Assembly: GCA_910583675.1 (NCBI GenBank)
Contig: CAJTYH010000023.1
Span: 1-52,154, forward strand
Direction of reading: 5' to 3'
Source of the DNA: an uncultured Muribaculaceae bacterium
GTDB lineage: Bacteria > Bacteroidota > Bacteroidia > Bacteroidales > Muribaculaceae
Length of the DNA: 52,154 nt
A program made the position numbers and the translations under genes. The notes beneath the pieces are model-generated. The model worked only from the letters and a program-made list of their open reading frames with translations, was not told where the DNA came from and did no database searches. How positions within the stretch are numbered: the stretch's first letter is position 1; each line of letters starts with the position of its first letter. Below are positions 8,584-18,302 of the stretch, one piece after another.

Positions 8584-11481
8584 CTACTTGATCACGACTT
8601 TACGGACGGTGCCGTCATTGCTGACAATCACGTGTATTGCGTCTGTTGTTGGGGTGCTAACACGAACACCCTGTAGGTTGTATATCTTCACGTCCTTTCC
8701 GATCATGTCTGCTGTGATCTCCTCTATGCCGAGAGCCTCAGCTTGATCCTTGATCTGCTTGATGAGATCCTTGACGCTGTCAGCATCGACGGTGTACTCG
8801 TATGTGCCTTCCTCAGCCACGGCCTCGAATGCCTCCTGTGCGCCGGCGGTGAGGGCGTCGATTGCATCCTGTGCGATCTTGATCTCAGCCTCCACGTCAG
8901 CATCGGGGTATTGCTCCGCTACCAGGATAGTCATTGCGTCAAGTTCAGCCTGTAGCTCGGCGATCTCAGCGAGCGTAGCGTCGTAAGCGGCCTGATTTGC
9001 AGCCTGGCGTGCTTCCTCGTCAGCCTGAGCCTTCTTGTCGGCAGCGATCATCGGGAGGTTGATGATCTCGTTGTTGATGTTCTCAACGATCTCGGCGTAG
9101 GGTTCGGTAGAGAAGGTTCCTTCTTCAGCTACGGCTTCATAGTCCTTGTCTGCCTGTTCGCGGGCGTCTGCGATCTCCTTCTCGATGGCAGCGATCTCGG
9201 CGGCCATGTCAATGTCGGGATACTGAGCGTCAAGCTGCTGCTTGGTCTCGTCAAGTGCCTCCCGGAGCTGGTCGAGCGAGGCGATCACGAGGTCATATGC
9301 CTCCTTGTTGGCGGCGATGCGGTCAGATTCGTTCTGCTTTTCACCTGCGGCAACCTGCAGGTTGATGATCTCGTTGTTGACGTTCTCCACGATGGCGATG
9401 TATGGCTCGGTGTCAAAGAGCCCCTCGGTTGCCACAGCCTGATAGTCCTTGTCAGCCTGTGCGCGAGCGTCAGCGATCTCCTTCTCGATGGCGGCGATCT
9501 CAGCGGTCATGTCCGCGTCGGGATACTGTGCCTCAAGCTGCTGCTTGGTCTCGTCAAGCGTTTCCTGGAGCTGGTTGAGCGTGGCGATCACGAGGTCGTA
9601 AGCCTCCTTGTTTGCGGCCACTCGTGCTTCCTCGTCGTTGTAGGCGGTCTGTGCGGCCTTTGCGTCCTCGATGAGCTTTGCTATAGCAGCCTCTATTGCG
9701 GTTGCCGGTTCGGTAACCACGGTCTCATATTCGGTTGCGAGTGTCTTGTCCACGTATGCGCCGAGGATGTCGGTCTTGAGGTCTGTGATGTCCTGCTTGA
9801 TTGCGTCACCCTTGAAGTTGTCCTTGACGTCGGGGCATTCGGTGGCGATGGTCTCGAGTGCTGCAGCAAGTGCGGCCTGAAGCTCCTTGACCTTTGCATC
9901 TGCGTTGGCCTTTGCCTCTGCAAGTGCCTTCTCGGCATTGAATGCAGTCTGTGCAGCCTGTGCGTCGGCAACGAGCTTGCCGATGGCCTCGGTGATGGCG
10001 GTCTTCGGAGCCACGAGTGATTCATACTTCTCCAGGATGGTCTTGTCCTCCATTGCGGCCTCTATTGCGGCCTTCATGTCGGCGATCTGCTGTGCCACGG
10101 TTTCACCCTTGAAGTTGTCCTTCACGTCTGGGCATTCCGTTGCGATGGTCTCGAGTGCTGCAGCGAGTGCGTCCTCAAGCGTCTTGACCTCGGCCATGGC
10201 CTTGTCGTATGCCTCCTGGCGTGCTGCGGCGGCTGCACCTTCATCCTCGAACGCCTTCTGTGCCTCCTTTGCGTCGGCTACGAGTGCGTTGATTTCGTCG
10301 GCGATTCCTGCAGCGGGAGCCATCACCTGGTCATAGTCCGGTGTGAGGGAGCCGTCCTCGTATGCAGTCTCGATGGCCTCCTTGAGTGCTTCGATCTTGG
10401 CGGTGATCTCTGCTCCGGTGAAGTCGTCCTTCACGTCGGGGCAGGTTGTCCCGATTTCTGTGAGTGCTGCAGCGAGCGCGTCCTCGAGTGTCTTCACTTC
10501 GGCAAGTGCCTTGGCATGTGCGTTGGCACCGTTGACGATGGTGAACTTCACCTCCTCCTTGCCGGCGGGGGGATAGATGGCGCTTGTGTTCATGCCGTCG
10601 TTGCCGTCCGAGAAGATCCAGTTGGAGATCACGATCTCGGCGGTTTCAGCTGCGAAATCAGCGGGGATGGTCACCGGCAGTGTGAACACGACACCCTCAT
10701 GTCCTGTGAAGCAGGGAACCATCTCGAAATTCACGGCTGCGATGGTGTACATGGTGGGGGTGTTGCGCTTGGTGCGGATCTTGGTGTTCACGTCGCAACG
10801 GTCGCTCAGTTCAGCCGTTCCAAGTTCAAACCCTTCGGGGAGGGTTATCGAAGCCTGAAAGTCGCGGAAGATGATGTTGTTGCTGATGGCGATCTGCAGG
10901 TTGGCAGTTCCGCCGGGGTTCACTGTCAATGTAGCCTCCGGAGTGTAGCCCCAGATCTTTACGGAAGAGAGGGTGACGGTTGTAGGCTGTGTGGTAACTG
11001 GAAGACCTTCCACGATGTCCGTGCCGGGCTTGTTGTGTCCCAGTTTCAAGCCTTCAAGTGTGATTTCCACCTGCTGTGCCTTTTCGAGGCTGCCGGGAAC
11101 GGCAACCACCGGAACGAGCACCACGGGGCCTGTAAGCCCCTTTACAGTGGCACCCTCGCCGTCGGCGAAGAGCATAACGCAGCCATTGCTGGTGTTGAAG
11201 CGCACCGTCATGTCGTTCTCAGACACGCGGTCGAGCGCCTTCTCAACTTTCGTGCCGGCAAACTGCAACTGTTCCGGCAGTTTGATGTCAAACTGGAAAC
11301 TGTTCACGCCGAGATCCTCGTCAAGGTCAAGCTCGACGGGCATCATGTATGTATTGTAATTGTCAAGCGTGAACGGTTTTATGTAAATCTTGTTTTCAGC
11401 CTTAAGTCCGGCGAACACTCCCAGGAGCATGGCCAGCGAAAGGGAAAACCTCAATAAAAATGAGTTTTTCGTAATTTTCAT
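8584..11481 (-). CDS. Secreted protein with two cohesin-like domains and six tandem helical repeats
   Basis: Exported 965-residue structural protein. Residues 1-28 are a signal peptide (M-K-I-T-K-N-S, hydrophobic core, L-K-A). Residues 31-165 and 174-318 are two beta-sandwich modules whose spacing of L-P-E, V-P-V and F-T-L-P resembles cohesins. Residues about 325-915 form six helical units of about 100 residues: the first three each carry C-P-D-V-K-D (347, 450, 549) and the last three Q-Y-P-D (652, 753, 857). Residues 930-965 (I-Y-N-L-Q-G-V-R-V then V-R-K-V-V-I-K) look like a C-terminal sorting or anchoring tail. It follows the 2060-residue dockerin protein by 85 bases in the same direction, so the two probably work together. 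Cohesin is a shape-level call that needs a profile search. An adhesin or S-layer-like role is the alternative. Confidence 0.7.
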   Translation of the reverse strand: MKITKNSFLLRFSLSLAMLLGVFAGLKAENKIYIKPFTLDNYNTYMMPVELDLDEDLGVNSFQFDIKLPEQLQFAGTKVEKALDRVSENDMTVRFNTSNGCVMLFADGEGATVKGLTGPVVLVPVVAVPGSLEKAQQVEITLEGLKLGHNKPGTDIVEGLPVTTQPTTVTLSSVKIWGYTPEATLTVNPGGTANLQIAISNNIIFRDFQASITLPEGFELGTAELSDRCDVNTKIRTKRNTPTMYTIAAVNFEMVPCFTGHEGVVFTLPVTIPADFAAETAEIVISNWIFSDGNDGMNTSAIYPPAGKEEVKFTIVNGANAHAKALAEVKTLEDALAAALTEIGTTCPDVKDDFTGAEITAKIEALKEAIETAYEDGSLTPDYDQVMAPAAGIADEINALVADAKEAQKAFEDEGAAAAARQEAYDKAMAEVKTLEDALAAALETIATECPDVKDNFKGETVAQQIADMKAAIEAAMEDKTILEKYESLVAPKTAITEAIGKLVADAQAAQTAFNAEKALAEAKANADAKVKELQAALAAALETIATECPDVKDNFKGDAIKQDITDLKTDILGAYVDKTLATEYETVVTEPATAIEAAIAKLIEDAKAAQTAYNDEEARVAANKEAYDLVIATLNQLQETLDETKQQLEAQYPDADMTAEIAAIEKEIADARAQADKDYQAVATEGLFDTEPYIAIVENVNNEIINLQVAAGEKQNESDRIAANKEAYDLVIASLDQLREALDETKQQLDAQYPDIDMAAEIAAIEKEIADAREQADKDYEAVAEEGTFSTEPYAEIVENINNEIINLPMIAADKKAQADEEARQAANQAAYDATLAEIAELQAELDAMTILVAEQYPDADVEAEIKIAQDAIDALTAGAQEAFEAVAEEGTYEYTVDADSVKDLIKQIKDQAEALGIEEITADMIGKDVKIYNLQGVRVSTPTTDAIHVIVSNDGTVRKVVIK
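8737..10509 (-). repeat. Six in-frame tandem repeats of about 300 bp
   Basis: Encode residues about 325-915 of the 965-residue protein. Two subtypes occur in blocks of three: one with C-P-D-V-K-D, one with Q-Y-P-D. Units 2 and 3 share E-T-I-A-T-E-C-P-D-V-K-D-N-F-K-G exactly, and units 4 and 5 share long stretches around N-K-E-A-Y-D-L-V-I-A, which suggests recent duplication. Confidence 0.8.
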
Positions 11482-11497
11482 TTTACTGATATATTTG

Positions 11498-11538
11498 GAA
11501 AGCAGAGGCGGCCACCCGAGGGCGCCCCCTCTGCTTTC
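11498..11538 (-). terminator. Hairpin between the two giant genes (terminator or attenuator)
   Basis: Arms GAAAGCAGAGG (11498-11508) and CCTCTGCTTTC (11528-11538) form an 11-bp stem with a GC-rich interior. There is no T-run after it on the minus strand and no TAnnTTTG box before the next start, so partial read-through into the 965-residue gene is more likely than a full stop. Confidence 0.5.
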
Positions 11539-11566
11539 GGATTATTGATTTGTTGTTACCTGGGGA

Positions 11567-14500
11567 TTACTTGCGGAGTTCCTTGGTAACAGTGCCGTCC
11601 GACTTGCGGATGATGTTGATGCCGCGCTGAACGCGTTCGAGCTGCTGGCCTGCGGCGTTGTAGATGCGCTCCTTCAGGTCGCGTGCACCCTCTATCACCT
11701 TGTCGATGGCTGAGGTCTCACCGTTGCCGATCACATGGCCTACTGCCTTCGGTGTGGCGAAGACAGCACCGTCGATGCTGAGTTCGCCCTCGCCGGATAC
11801 CTCCACGTAAACCACTGCGCCGTCGGTGCCCTGGATTGCGGCGTTCTCCATGGATACTACGGCCACGCGTGTGAAGTCGCCGTGATCCTGCGAGAGCACC
11901 TCGTGACCCTTGGCACGTTCGCCGACGGTGATGCTTTCGATCGTCATGCCCGGAGCGAGCTTGAGGTCGAACTGGCCGTTGGCGAACACCTCTGAGTTGG
12001 CGAGGCTGATTGCGTAGCGGCGCACACCGTTCTCCATTGACAGAGCCTCCGGATAGATGGTGTTGTTGCTCTCCACCATGCGGCGACCCATTGCTGCGCG
12101 AACCTGTGAGGAGTTCTCGCCCATGGCCATGTTGATGATGGCGGTAACGTCGGCGATGTTGAGCAGGCCGTCCTTGTTGACGTCGGCTGCAGCGCCTACC
12201 CTCGGAGTGAGGTCTTCGATGGTCTGGAGCGACATTACCCAGTTGAGCACCTGCTGAACGTCGAGCACGTCAACCTCGTTGTCCTCGTTCACGTCGCCGT
12301 AGCGGAAGGTGTTCTCCTCTGCGGTTGCCTTGACGGAAGCTGCTGCCTCTGCGATATTCTTGAATGCCTCAGCGAGCGGATCAAGATCGGCGGCGTTGGC
12401 ATCTTCACGGTTGGCCCATTTGTCAACCCAGTTCGAGTAGTCCACGCTTGCTGTGGTGTATTCCTCGAAGAGGCTGTTAAGCTCTTCCGTGGCAGCGGCG
12501 AGAACTGCGGGGACAACGAACTTGCCGTCCTGAGAATCAAGGCTAAGAGCATGCTGTGCGGCCTCAATTGCCTGGAAGGCGGCATATTGTGCAACGTTGG
12601 TATAACGTGTAGCCATGTTGACTGACATAGAGGTCATTTCCCCTGCGATAGTCACAGCCTGATCCTGGAGGTTTTCGGTTGTCGCGTAGTTCAGGCCGAT
12701 AGCTTCGTTCTGCGTGTTGATCTCTGCCGTGAGATTTGCAAGTGAAGTTTCGATCGTCTCCAAGCGGCGCTGGTAGTACTCGTCTTCCGTGTAACCGTAG
12801 CTTTCAACGCTTGCCTTGAGTGCCTCAAGCTGGCTGTTGAGAGCCGTAACGATTTCGGTGAGATGTACGAAGTTGGCATCGTTGATGTCTTTCTGAGCCT
12901 TGTCTGCCTCAGCCTTGTCGCCGGCTTCCTTGGCCTCTGCGTTAAGCTCGGTGAGCTTGTCGCCGATGGCCTTCATGTCGGCCAGAAGGTTGTCTTTCTG
13001 GGTGATCACATTGTTGCCAAGAGCGGTAAACTGACCCTTGATTGCCTCAAGCTCTGCGGTAAGCTCGTCGTAGCGGGAGTCGAACTGATCCTTTACAAGC
13101 TCGTTTACGCCGGCCTTTCCGTCGGTGATGTCCTGTGCAAGAGCATCGGCAGCAGCGTTGAGCTCGTCAAGTGTAGCCTGCAGGGTATCGCCGTGGTCGG
13201 GATCGTAGCCCTGGAGTTTAACGAGCCAGTCGTTGAGCAAGTTCTCGAAGTTAAGGGCCTTACCCTTGAATTCAATGGCGTTGTTGCCGTCAAACTTCAG
13301 TTTTGCGATTTCTTCGAAGAGGAAATCAAGGGTAGAGTTGATCTGCTCAATGTCTGCGGGACAGTTCGGGGAAACCTTGGCATTGTTGAATGCAACCTTA
13401 ACGTCTCCTTCAAGACCGGTAAGTACTGAGATTTCCTGATCTGCCGCTGTTGTGTAGGCATCGGATACTGCAGTCTTGGCAGTGGCTATTGCAGCGTCGA
13501 TTGCGCTTGCCTCCTGTGCGAGTTGGCCTTCATTGTTCTTGATGAGGGTCTGGACTGCGCCGATTGCACTTTCAATAGATCCCTTGGCTGCGACAACCTC
13601 CTCAGAGCTTTCGCATGCAAGGTTGTTGATGAACGCCTCGAAGTCTTCAAGCATGCCGTTGAGCATTTTGACTTCGTTTGCATATTTGTCAATTGCTTGC
13701 TGTTCGTCAACCTTGGCATCGTTCTTCTGCTGCAGCTGATCGACTGCGGTGTCAAGTGTGGCCAAAAGATCTGAAAGCTCGGTCTTGTAACCCAGAACGG
13801 AGCTGATCAGATCAGTGTCGGCAACGGCTGTAGAGTTGAGGGTGTTGACATCAGAGATTACGCTATTGAGCAGTTCAAGTGTCGGAGCTTTCTCTTCGGC
13901 TGTGAGCGCGTTGAGACTATTGATGGTGTTGGCTTTCTCGGCAATCTCCTTTACGGCTGCCTCATACTTGCTGTTCCAGTCAGCCATAGCTGCAGATTGC
14001 AGGTCAATGGATCCTTCAACTTCATCAAGATAGTTGGCGATGGCATCCATTATATAGCCGATGGTTTCGGTAACAGTTATAGGCTTGATGGTTCCGTCAG
14101 CTGCGATTATATACGGAGCGACAAGGTTCTTGTTAGTAGATACATACAGGCTATGGCCATCTCCGTATAACTTGTTGGCGCCTTCAAGAGCCTTGGCGAT
14201 GATTGCCTCATCTATTCCGGCAGCCCTCATTGTTGCCGTAGCATTTGTGATTGCTTCTGCAGCAGTCGGTTCTATCTTTGTGGAATAGTACTCCTCTGCC
14301 TTTGCATTCACAGCCTCGCTGAGAGCCTCAACCTTGGCATCCATCTCTTCGATGTAGTTGTTGGCGCGACGTGTGGAGATGAGGTAGAACTTTGTGGCAT
14401 CTATGACTTCCAGATTGGCGTTGGCTTCTGCTACATAATCCTTGACACTTGCTTCAAGGTTGCGTGTCAGAGTTGAGTAGTCGTAGATGTCCTTGTGGGT

Positions 14501-17500
14501 CTCAAGCGTAGAGGCGATGAAGTCCTTGTATCCCTCGTTTGTGAGGTTCAGGAATGCATTGTATGCACCGATTGAAGATGCGTATACGTTACGCAATTCG
14601 TCAACCTTTACCTGCCATGCAGAGTTTTCCCCGATGAATGAGTTGTTGTGTGCTATGACTGATTTGCCATATTCCTCGGAGAATTGGCTGCTGAGAGCCA
14701 GGATCTTTGCTTCGATCTCGTCATAACCCTTGTCGAACTTGATGAGATTGTCGCCGACGGGTGATTGAACCAGAGGATTGCTTGAGAATGAGAGACCTTC
14801 CGAATATGCCTGGGCAACTTCGCGGTTCAGCGGCACGAGTTCATCTTCAACAATCTTGTTGATTTGCTCGGCCATACCTCCGTTGAAGTCTTTACCGTAT
14901 CCCTTAATGGTCTCCAGAACAGACTCTACAACGCCCATTACACGCTTGTTGGCGTTAATCTCCGTAGTATGAGCCACTTCGTTCTGTACGATAGCGGTAT
15001 ATACGTATCCGGACAGGGTGTTGATAGCGTCAAGTTCAGCCTTGTACTGGTCGAGTTTCGTAACATCGGAACCCTCTTCTGCCTTGTCGGTCAGGGCGCT
15101 GTTCTTGTGAGCCTCGTCTACCTTTGCAAGCAGTTCATTATAGCGTGCCTGAAGTGTACCGGCCTTGGGTGAGGCCTCTGCGCCGATAACATCATCTGCA
15201 TAGTATGCCTTTGCGGGTTCCTGAGAAAGTTCTTCGTTGTGTGCGCGAAGTTCTGCGATTCTTGTCGCAAGTTCCGGCATCTGTGTGGCAAAGTACTTAT
15301 GATAATCAGCTTCGCTCTGTACAAGGTTTACAGCCATCTTGTATGCGGCATCAATCTTCTGGTCGGCGATTTGACACAGGCTGCCCTGATGTTCAGTTGC
15401 TGATTTTGCCGCCTCAAATGCCTCGCGTGCCTCTATTATCTTGTCTCGGAGAGGCTGTAGGTCAACGTCGCGGCAAATCTTGCCGTCGTTGATATCTTTC
15501 TGGATTGAAGCCCAGAGAGTAGCCAACTGCTTTTCGTTGTTCGTAGTGAGGGCTTCGTGGAAGTCATTGCCGGCCTGAATGGTCTCAGCTTTGAAATCAA
15601 TGTCCTGAAGTGCCTCTACAACAGCGGCAATTGCGTCGTAGCATTCCTGATCGTTTTTATCAAGGGCTGCTGCGTAGTCACTTGTGATCTTATCAAGCTT
15701 ATCCTGAATATCCTTTACACCTGTGAACGAGTCAATCTTGTAGTTGTCATTAATGTTGATAATGTCATCAGAGTGGATATTGTCATTCAGGGTGGTGATG
15801 TAATATTGTGCATCCTTTACACCTTCCAGATATTCACCGACTTTTTCGTGGAGTTTGGCTGCATTGTCAACCATGTCCTGGATGGCATCTTTCAGCGCTG
15901 TCAACTCAGCCTCGGTGTATTCACCTTTGGCGAATTTCTCCGGGTCAAGTGCCTTGATGGAGTTGGCGATATTGTCGCGAGTGTTCTTGAACTTGCCTAC
16001 GATGAACTGGTAATCGGCATCCTTGTTTTCTTCTTCAATGGTTTCCCAAGCATCATTCAGTGCGCCGTTGAGGTAGATAACAGTGTCGTAGTAGCCACCC
16101 TTTTCGAACTGCTGGTCAAGATCCTTGATGGTGTCAAGGATTGACTTGGATTCAGCCTCGAAGGTAGTGGTCACGTCGCCGAGTACGATCTTGTTAAGGT
16201 CAAGATCCTTGTTCGCATAACCGTTTGCGACGGCATCCTTGAGGGCATCAACGCGAGTCTGAAGGTCGTTGACTTTCTTGTTGAAGTCGTTCTTGAACTG
16301 ACCCTCGGGAAGAAGCTCGGCTTTGGTCTTAAGTTCGTCAAGATTTTCCTGAAGACCGAATTCACCGCCGATGGTATTCATAGCGTCGGTGTATGCCTCG
16401 TTCTGGCCAGTGACTGTAGCGGTCAGCTCGTCTGCAACTCCGTTGATGGCCTTTATGGCATCTTCAAGGACTTTCTTGTCGTTGTTGTTCCACTTTTCGT
16501 CTGCGCCGTCGATCTCATTCGTCTTTATGGTGCAGTTTGCAATGGCATCGGCTTTCAGCTTTTCGATCTCATCGCGTGCGGCAGCCTGATCGGTAGCGAA
16601 GTGGTTGTTCATGCCCTCAACTCCACTGAGGATGTCAATCTTGTTGATAGCCTCGGTGTATGTCTTGTTGAGCAGGGCAAGCTCTTTTTGGTATGCCTCA
16701 TATGCAATGGCATCAGCGATTGCACCGTTGATATCAGCGATCAGATCATTGCCTTCCTTTATGAGGTTGGTTATTTTTGTCTGGAATGCAGTCTTCTCTT
16801 CGTCGGTGATGACCTTGTCGCGGTTGGCCACGGCAGCGTCAAATTCCTTTACGAAAGCGTCTACTTTTGCCTTGTAGTCAGCAACTGCACCGGAATATTT
16901 GCCGTAAGCATAGCTCTCCTTGTCTGTGCCAAGGGCTGTTTCGCACTTGCCGGGCATTGCCTTGAGTGCGTCAAGGTCGGTCTGGAAGTCGGCGGCTATG
17001 GCTTGGTTGGCCAGATAGTTCTGATAGAGACCATCTTCTACAGCCAGAGCCTTGATGTAATTGTCTTGCCTTGTCTTGAGGGCTTCAATCTCTTTTGCAA
17101 TCTTGTCCTCTGTATAGCCGTCAACGTCTTTGTAGAATTCGTTTTCGGTGTAGGAGTCAAGACTTGCGTTTTCTTCGATGTTGACAACCTTTGTGCGGAG
17201 AGTGCCCCATGCTTCTTTTATTTCCTCGCCTTCTTTGCTAAGCTGTTTTGCTGCTTCGCTCGTGTTGTCGGCGTTGGGGAGATCGTTGATATGCGGATAG
17301 AGCTTTCCGATTTCATCGGTCAGGAATTTCTCTGCAGCCTTGAAATTGAAGTCAAGCTCAAGTGCGGCACCTTCGAAGGAGAAAGCCTTAGCGCCGTCCT
17401 GTCCAGTAATTGCCAGGGTTACTTCGGTAGTCTGTGCTGTTCCGGCATTTACCTTAAAAGTGTATTCTCCGTTAGTGAGGTCTACTACTGCGCCGTTGAT

Positions 17501-17749
17501 TTTTACTTTTACATTAGTTACAGACGCAAATTTCAAGGTGTATTGGCCAGTAGGGAGATTGAGGATTTGACTTACCTCACCTAAGCCGATTTCAGAAGAA
17601 ACCTGATTGCCATTGAAGACGATTTTGTCTCCATATACACCGTCTGTTTGCCAAGTATTGGTTGGCATGTTTGGCAGTGCAATTTCGGCCATCATCGGCA
17701 TGGCAGTGGGTACTGCCATAAGCACGGGAATAATGTACTTTTTTTGCAT
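11567..17749 (-). CDS. Giant secreted helical protein with a C-terminal type I dockerin
   Basis: Exported 2060-residue protein. After a signal peptide (M-Q-K-K-Y-I-I-P-V-L, cleavage near M-A-E) there is a beta-rich module of about 110 residues, then roughly 1,680 residues that read as nearly continuous acidic alpha helix. A dockerin follows (about 1816-1877; 12119-12304) with two complete calcium loops: D-V-N-E-D-N-E-V-D-V-L-D and D-V-N-K-D-G-L-L-N-I-A-D. A beta domain of about 130 residues comes next, and the tail (R-I-Y-N-A-A-G-Q-Q-L, ending T-K-E-L-R-K) resembles the sorting-like end of the neighbouring 965-residue protein. The helices may form a long stalk. The dockerin predicts binding to a cohesin, and cohesin-like domains are encoded next door. 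I know no characterised homologue. No catalytic domain is visible, so it is not a typical cellulosomal enzyme. Confidence 0.8.
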   Translation of the reverse strand: MQKKYIIPVLMAVPTAMPMMAEIALPNMPTNTWQTDGVYGDKIVFNGNQVSSEIGLGEVSQILNLPTGQYTLKFASVTNVKVKINGAVVDLTNGEYTFKVNAGTAQTTEVTLAITGQDGAKAFSFEGAALELDFNFKAAEKFLTDEIGKLYPHINDLPNADNTSEAAKQLSKEGEEIKEAWGTLRTKVVNIEENASLDSYTENEFYKDVDGYTEDKIAKEIEALKTRQDNYIKALAVEDGLYQNYLANQAIAADFQTDLDALKAMPGKCETALGTDKESYAYGKYSGAVADYKAKVDAFVKEFDAAVANRDKVITDEEKTAFQTKITNLIKEGNDLIADINGAIADAIAYEAYQKELALLNKTYTEAINKIDILSGVEGMNNHFATDQAAARDEIEKLKADAIANCTIKTNEIDGADEKWNNNDKKVLEDAIKAINGVADELTATVTGQNEAYTDAMNTIGGEFGLQENLDELKTKAELLPEGQFKNDFNKKVNDLQTRVDALKDAVANGYANKDLDLNKIVLGDVTTTFEAESKSILDTIKDLDQQFEKGGYYDTVIYLNGALNDAWETIEEENKDADYQFIVGKFKNTRDNIANSIKALDPEKFAKGEYTEAELTALKDAIQDMVDNAAKLHEKVGEYLEGVKDAQYYITTLNDNIHSDDIININDNYKIDSFTGVKDIQDKLDKITSDYAAALDKNDQECYDAIAAVVEALQDIDFKAETIQAGNDFHEALTTNNEKQLATLWASIQKDINDGKICRDVDLQPLRDKIIEAREAFEAAKSATEHQGSLCQIADQKIDAAYKMAVNLVQSEADYHKYFATQMPELATRIAELRAHNEELSQEPAKAYYADDVIGAEASPKAGTLQARYNELLAKVDEAHKNSALTDKAEEGSDVTKLDQYKAELDAINTLSGYVYTAIVQNEVAHTTEINANKRVMGVVESVLETIKGYGKDFNGGMAEQINKIVEDELVPLNREVAQAYSEGLSFSSNPLVQSPVGDNLIKFDKGYDEIEAKILALSSQFSEEYGKSVIAHNNSFIGENSAWQVKVDELRNVYASSIGAYNAFLNLTNEGYKDFIASTLETHKDIYDYSTLTRNLEASVKDYVAEANANLEVIDATKFYLISTRRANNYIEEMDAKVEALSEAVNAKAEEYYSTKIEPTAAEAITNATATMRAAGIDEAIIAKALEGANKLYGDGHSLYVSTNKNLVAPYIIAADGTIKPITVTETIGYIMDAIANYLDEVEGSIDLQSAAMADWNSKYEAAVKEIAEKANTINSLNALTAEEKAPTLELLNSVISDVNTLNSTAVADTDLISSVLGYKTELSDLLATLDTAVDQLQQKNDAKVDEQQAIDKYANEVKMLNGMLEDFEAFINNLACESSEEVVAAKGSIESAIGAVQTLIKNNEGQLAQEASAIDAAIATAKTAVSDAYTTAADQEISVLTGLEGDVKVAFNNAKVSPNCPADIEQINSTLDFLFEEIAKLKFDGNNAIEFKGKALNFENLLNDWLVKLQGYDPDHGDTLQATLDELNAAADALAQDITDGKAGVNELVKDQFDSRYDELTAELEAIKGQFTALGNNVITQKDNLLADMKAIGDKLTELNAEAKEAGDKAEADKAQKDINDANFVHLTEIVTALNSQLEALKASVESYGYTEDEYYQRRLETIETSLANLTAEINTQNEAIGLNYATTENLQDQAVTIAGEMTSMSVNMATRYTNVAQYAAFQAIEAAQHALSLDSQDGKFVVPAVLAAATEELNSLFEEYTTASVDYSNWVDKWANREDANAADLDPLAEAFKNIAEAAASVKATAEENTFRYGDVNEDNEVDVLDVQQVLNWVMSLQTIEDLTPRVGAAADVNKDGLLNIADVTAIINMAMGENSSQVRAAMGRRMVESNNTIYPEALSMENGVRRYAISLANSEVFANGQFDLKLAPGMTIESITVGERAKGHEVLSQDHGDFTRVAVVSMENAAIQGTDGAVVYVEVSGEGELSIDGAVFATPKAVGHVIGNGETSAIDKVIEGARDLKERIYNAAGQQLERVQRGINIIRKSDGTVTKELRK
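12119..12304 (-). other. Dockerin type I coding segment
   Basis: Two EF-hand-like loops with the pattern D-x-N-x-D-x-x-x-(D/N)-x-x-D, 36 residues apart, each followed by a helix (V-Q-Q-V-L-N-W and V-T-A-I-I-N-M). Both loops keep all calcium-ligand positions. Confidence 0.85.
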
Positions 17750-17920
17750 TGTGTTGCTAATTAGTTTGTGTATTGATTATTATGTTTTTTCGTTGTTAGA
17801 GGTTATCCAGACACAAAAGATGTACTGTGTAATACGCTTTTCGGCAATAAGCCGCATTCTATTTCGTTAAAATTGTAGTTGGATCTATCTGTAATTAGAG
17901 AAATTAGCCTACAATCCGAC

Positions 17921-17956
17921 GCAAAGTTAAACAAAAGTTCACATTTTACCCCCCCC
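17921..17956 (-). promoter_or_regulatory. Promoter of the giant gene: -7 TAACTTTGC with a G8 tract at -33
   Basis: The -7 box TAACTTTGC is at 17921-17929 on the minus strand, giving a leader of about 165 bases before the start at 17749. Where a TTTG -33 box would be expected there is a run of eight G (17949-17956). From 17957 to 18249 the sequence is AT-rich with no gene or clear structure that I can support. Confidence 0.55.
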
Positions 17957-18249
17957 ATTCGTTAATTATTGTTAACACATTATTGCATTTACACTTTTTA
18001 GTAGATTTTGCTAAATACCCCTCACATCCCTTAACATTCCCCATAATTTCAACATCCGGCTCTCGCCTTCGAGAAAAACTCACGAAATTGTAGCTCCCCA
18101 TGCCTGCTTCAAAGGCTCAACAGGGATGATTGCTTCCCTCAAAAGGCTGTTGTCGCGAGTCTTTGGCAGTCAATATTAAAAGGATTAGGGAATAGGCTGT
18201 AATGGTTTCACAATGTGCGATGCTTAAAACTATATTATTGGGCAAATTG

Positions 18250-18281
18250 TTGCTAATAATGGAAACTTCTTTTAACTTTGC
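18250..18281 (+). promoter_or_regulatory. Promoter of the HTH/DUF3990 operon
   Basis: The -33 box TTG (18250-18252) and the -7 box TAACTTTGC (18273-18281) are 20 bases apart. The start codon follows at 18303. Confidence 0.7.
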
Positions 18282-18302
18282 GAGAGGATAAACAATTGAT
18301 TT

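Noticed and set aside
10516..11457. 313-residue plus-strand frame
   Set aside because: It lies antisense within the 965-residue secreted protein, whose signal peptide and repeats are clear; it is a shadow of a GC-rich repetitive gene.
16601..17584. 327-residue plus-strand frame
   Set aside because: Antisense to the helical region of the 2060-residue protein; composition (V, C, F rich) is that of a reverse complement shadow.
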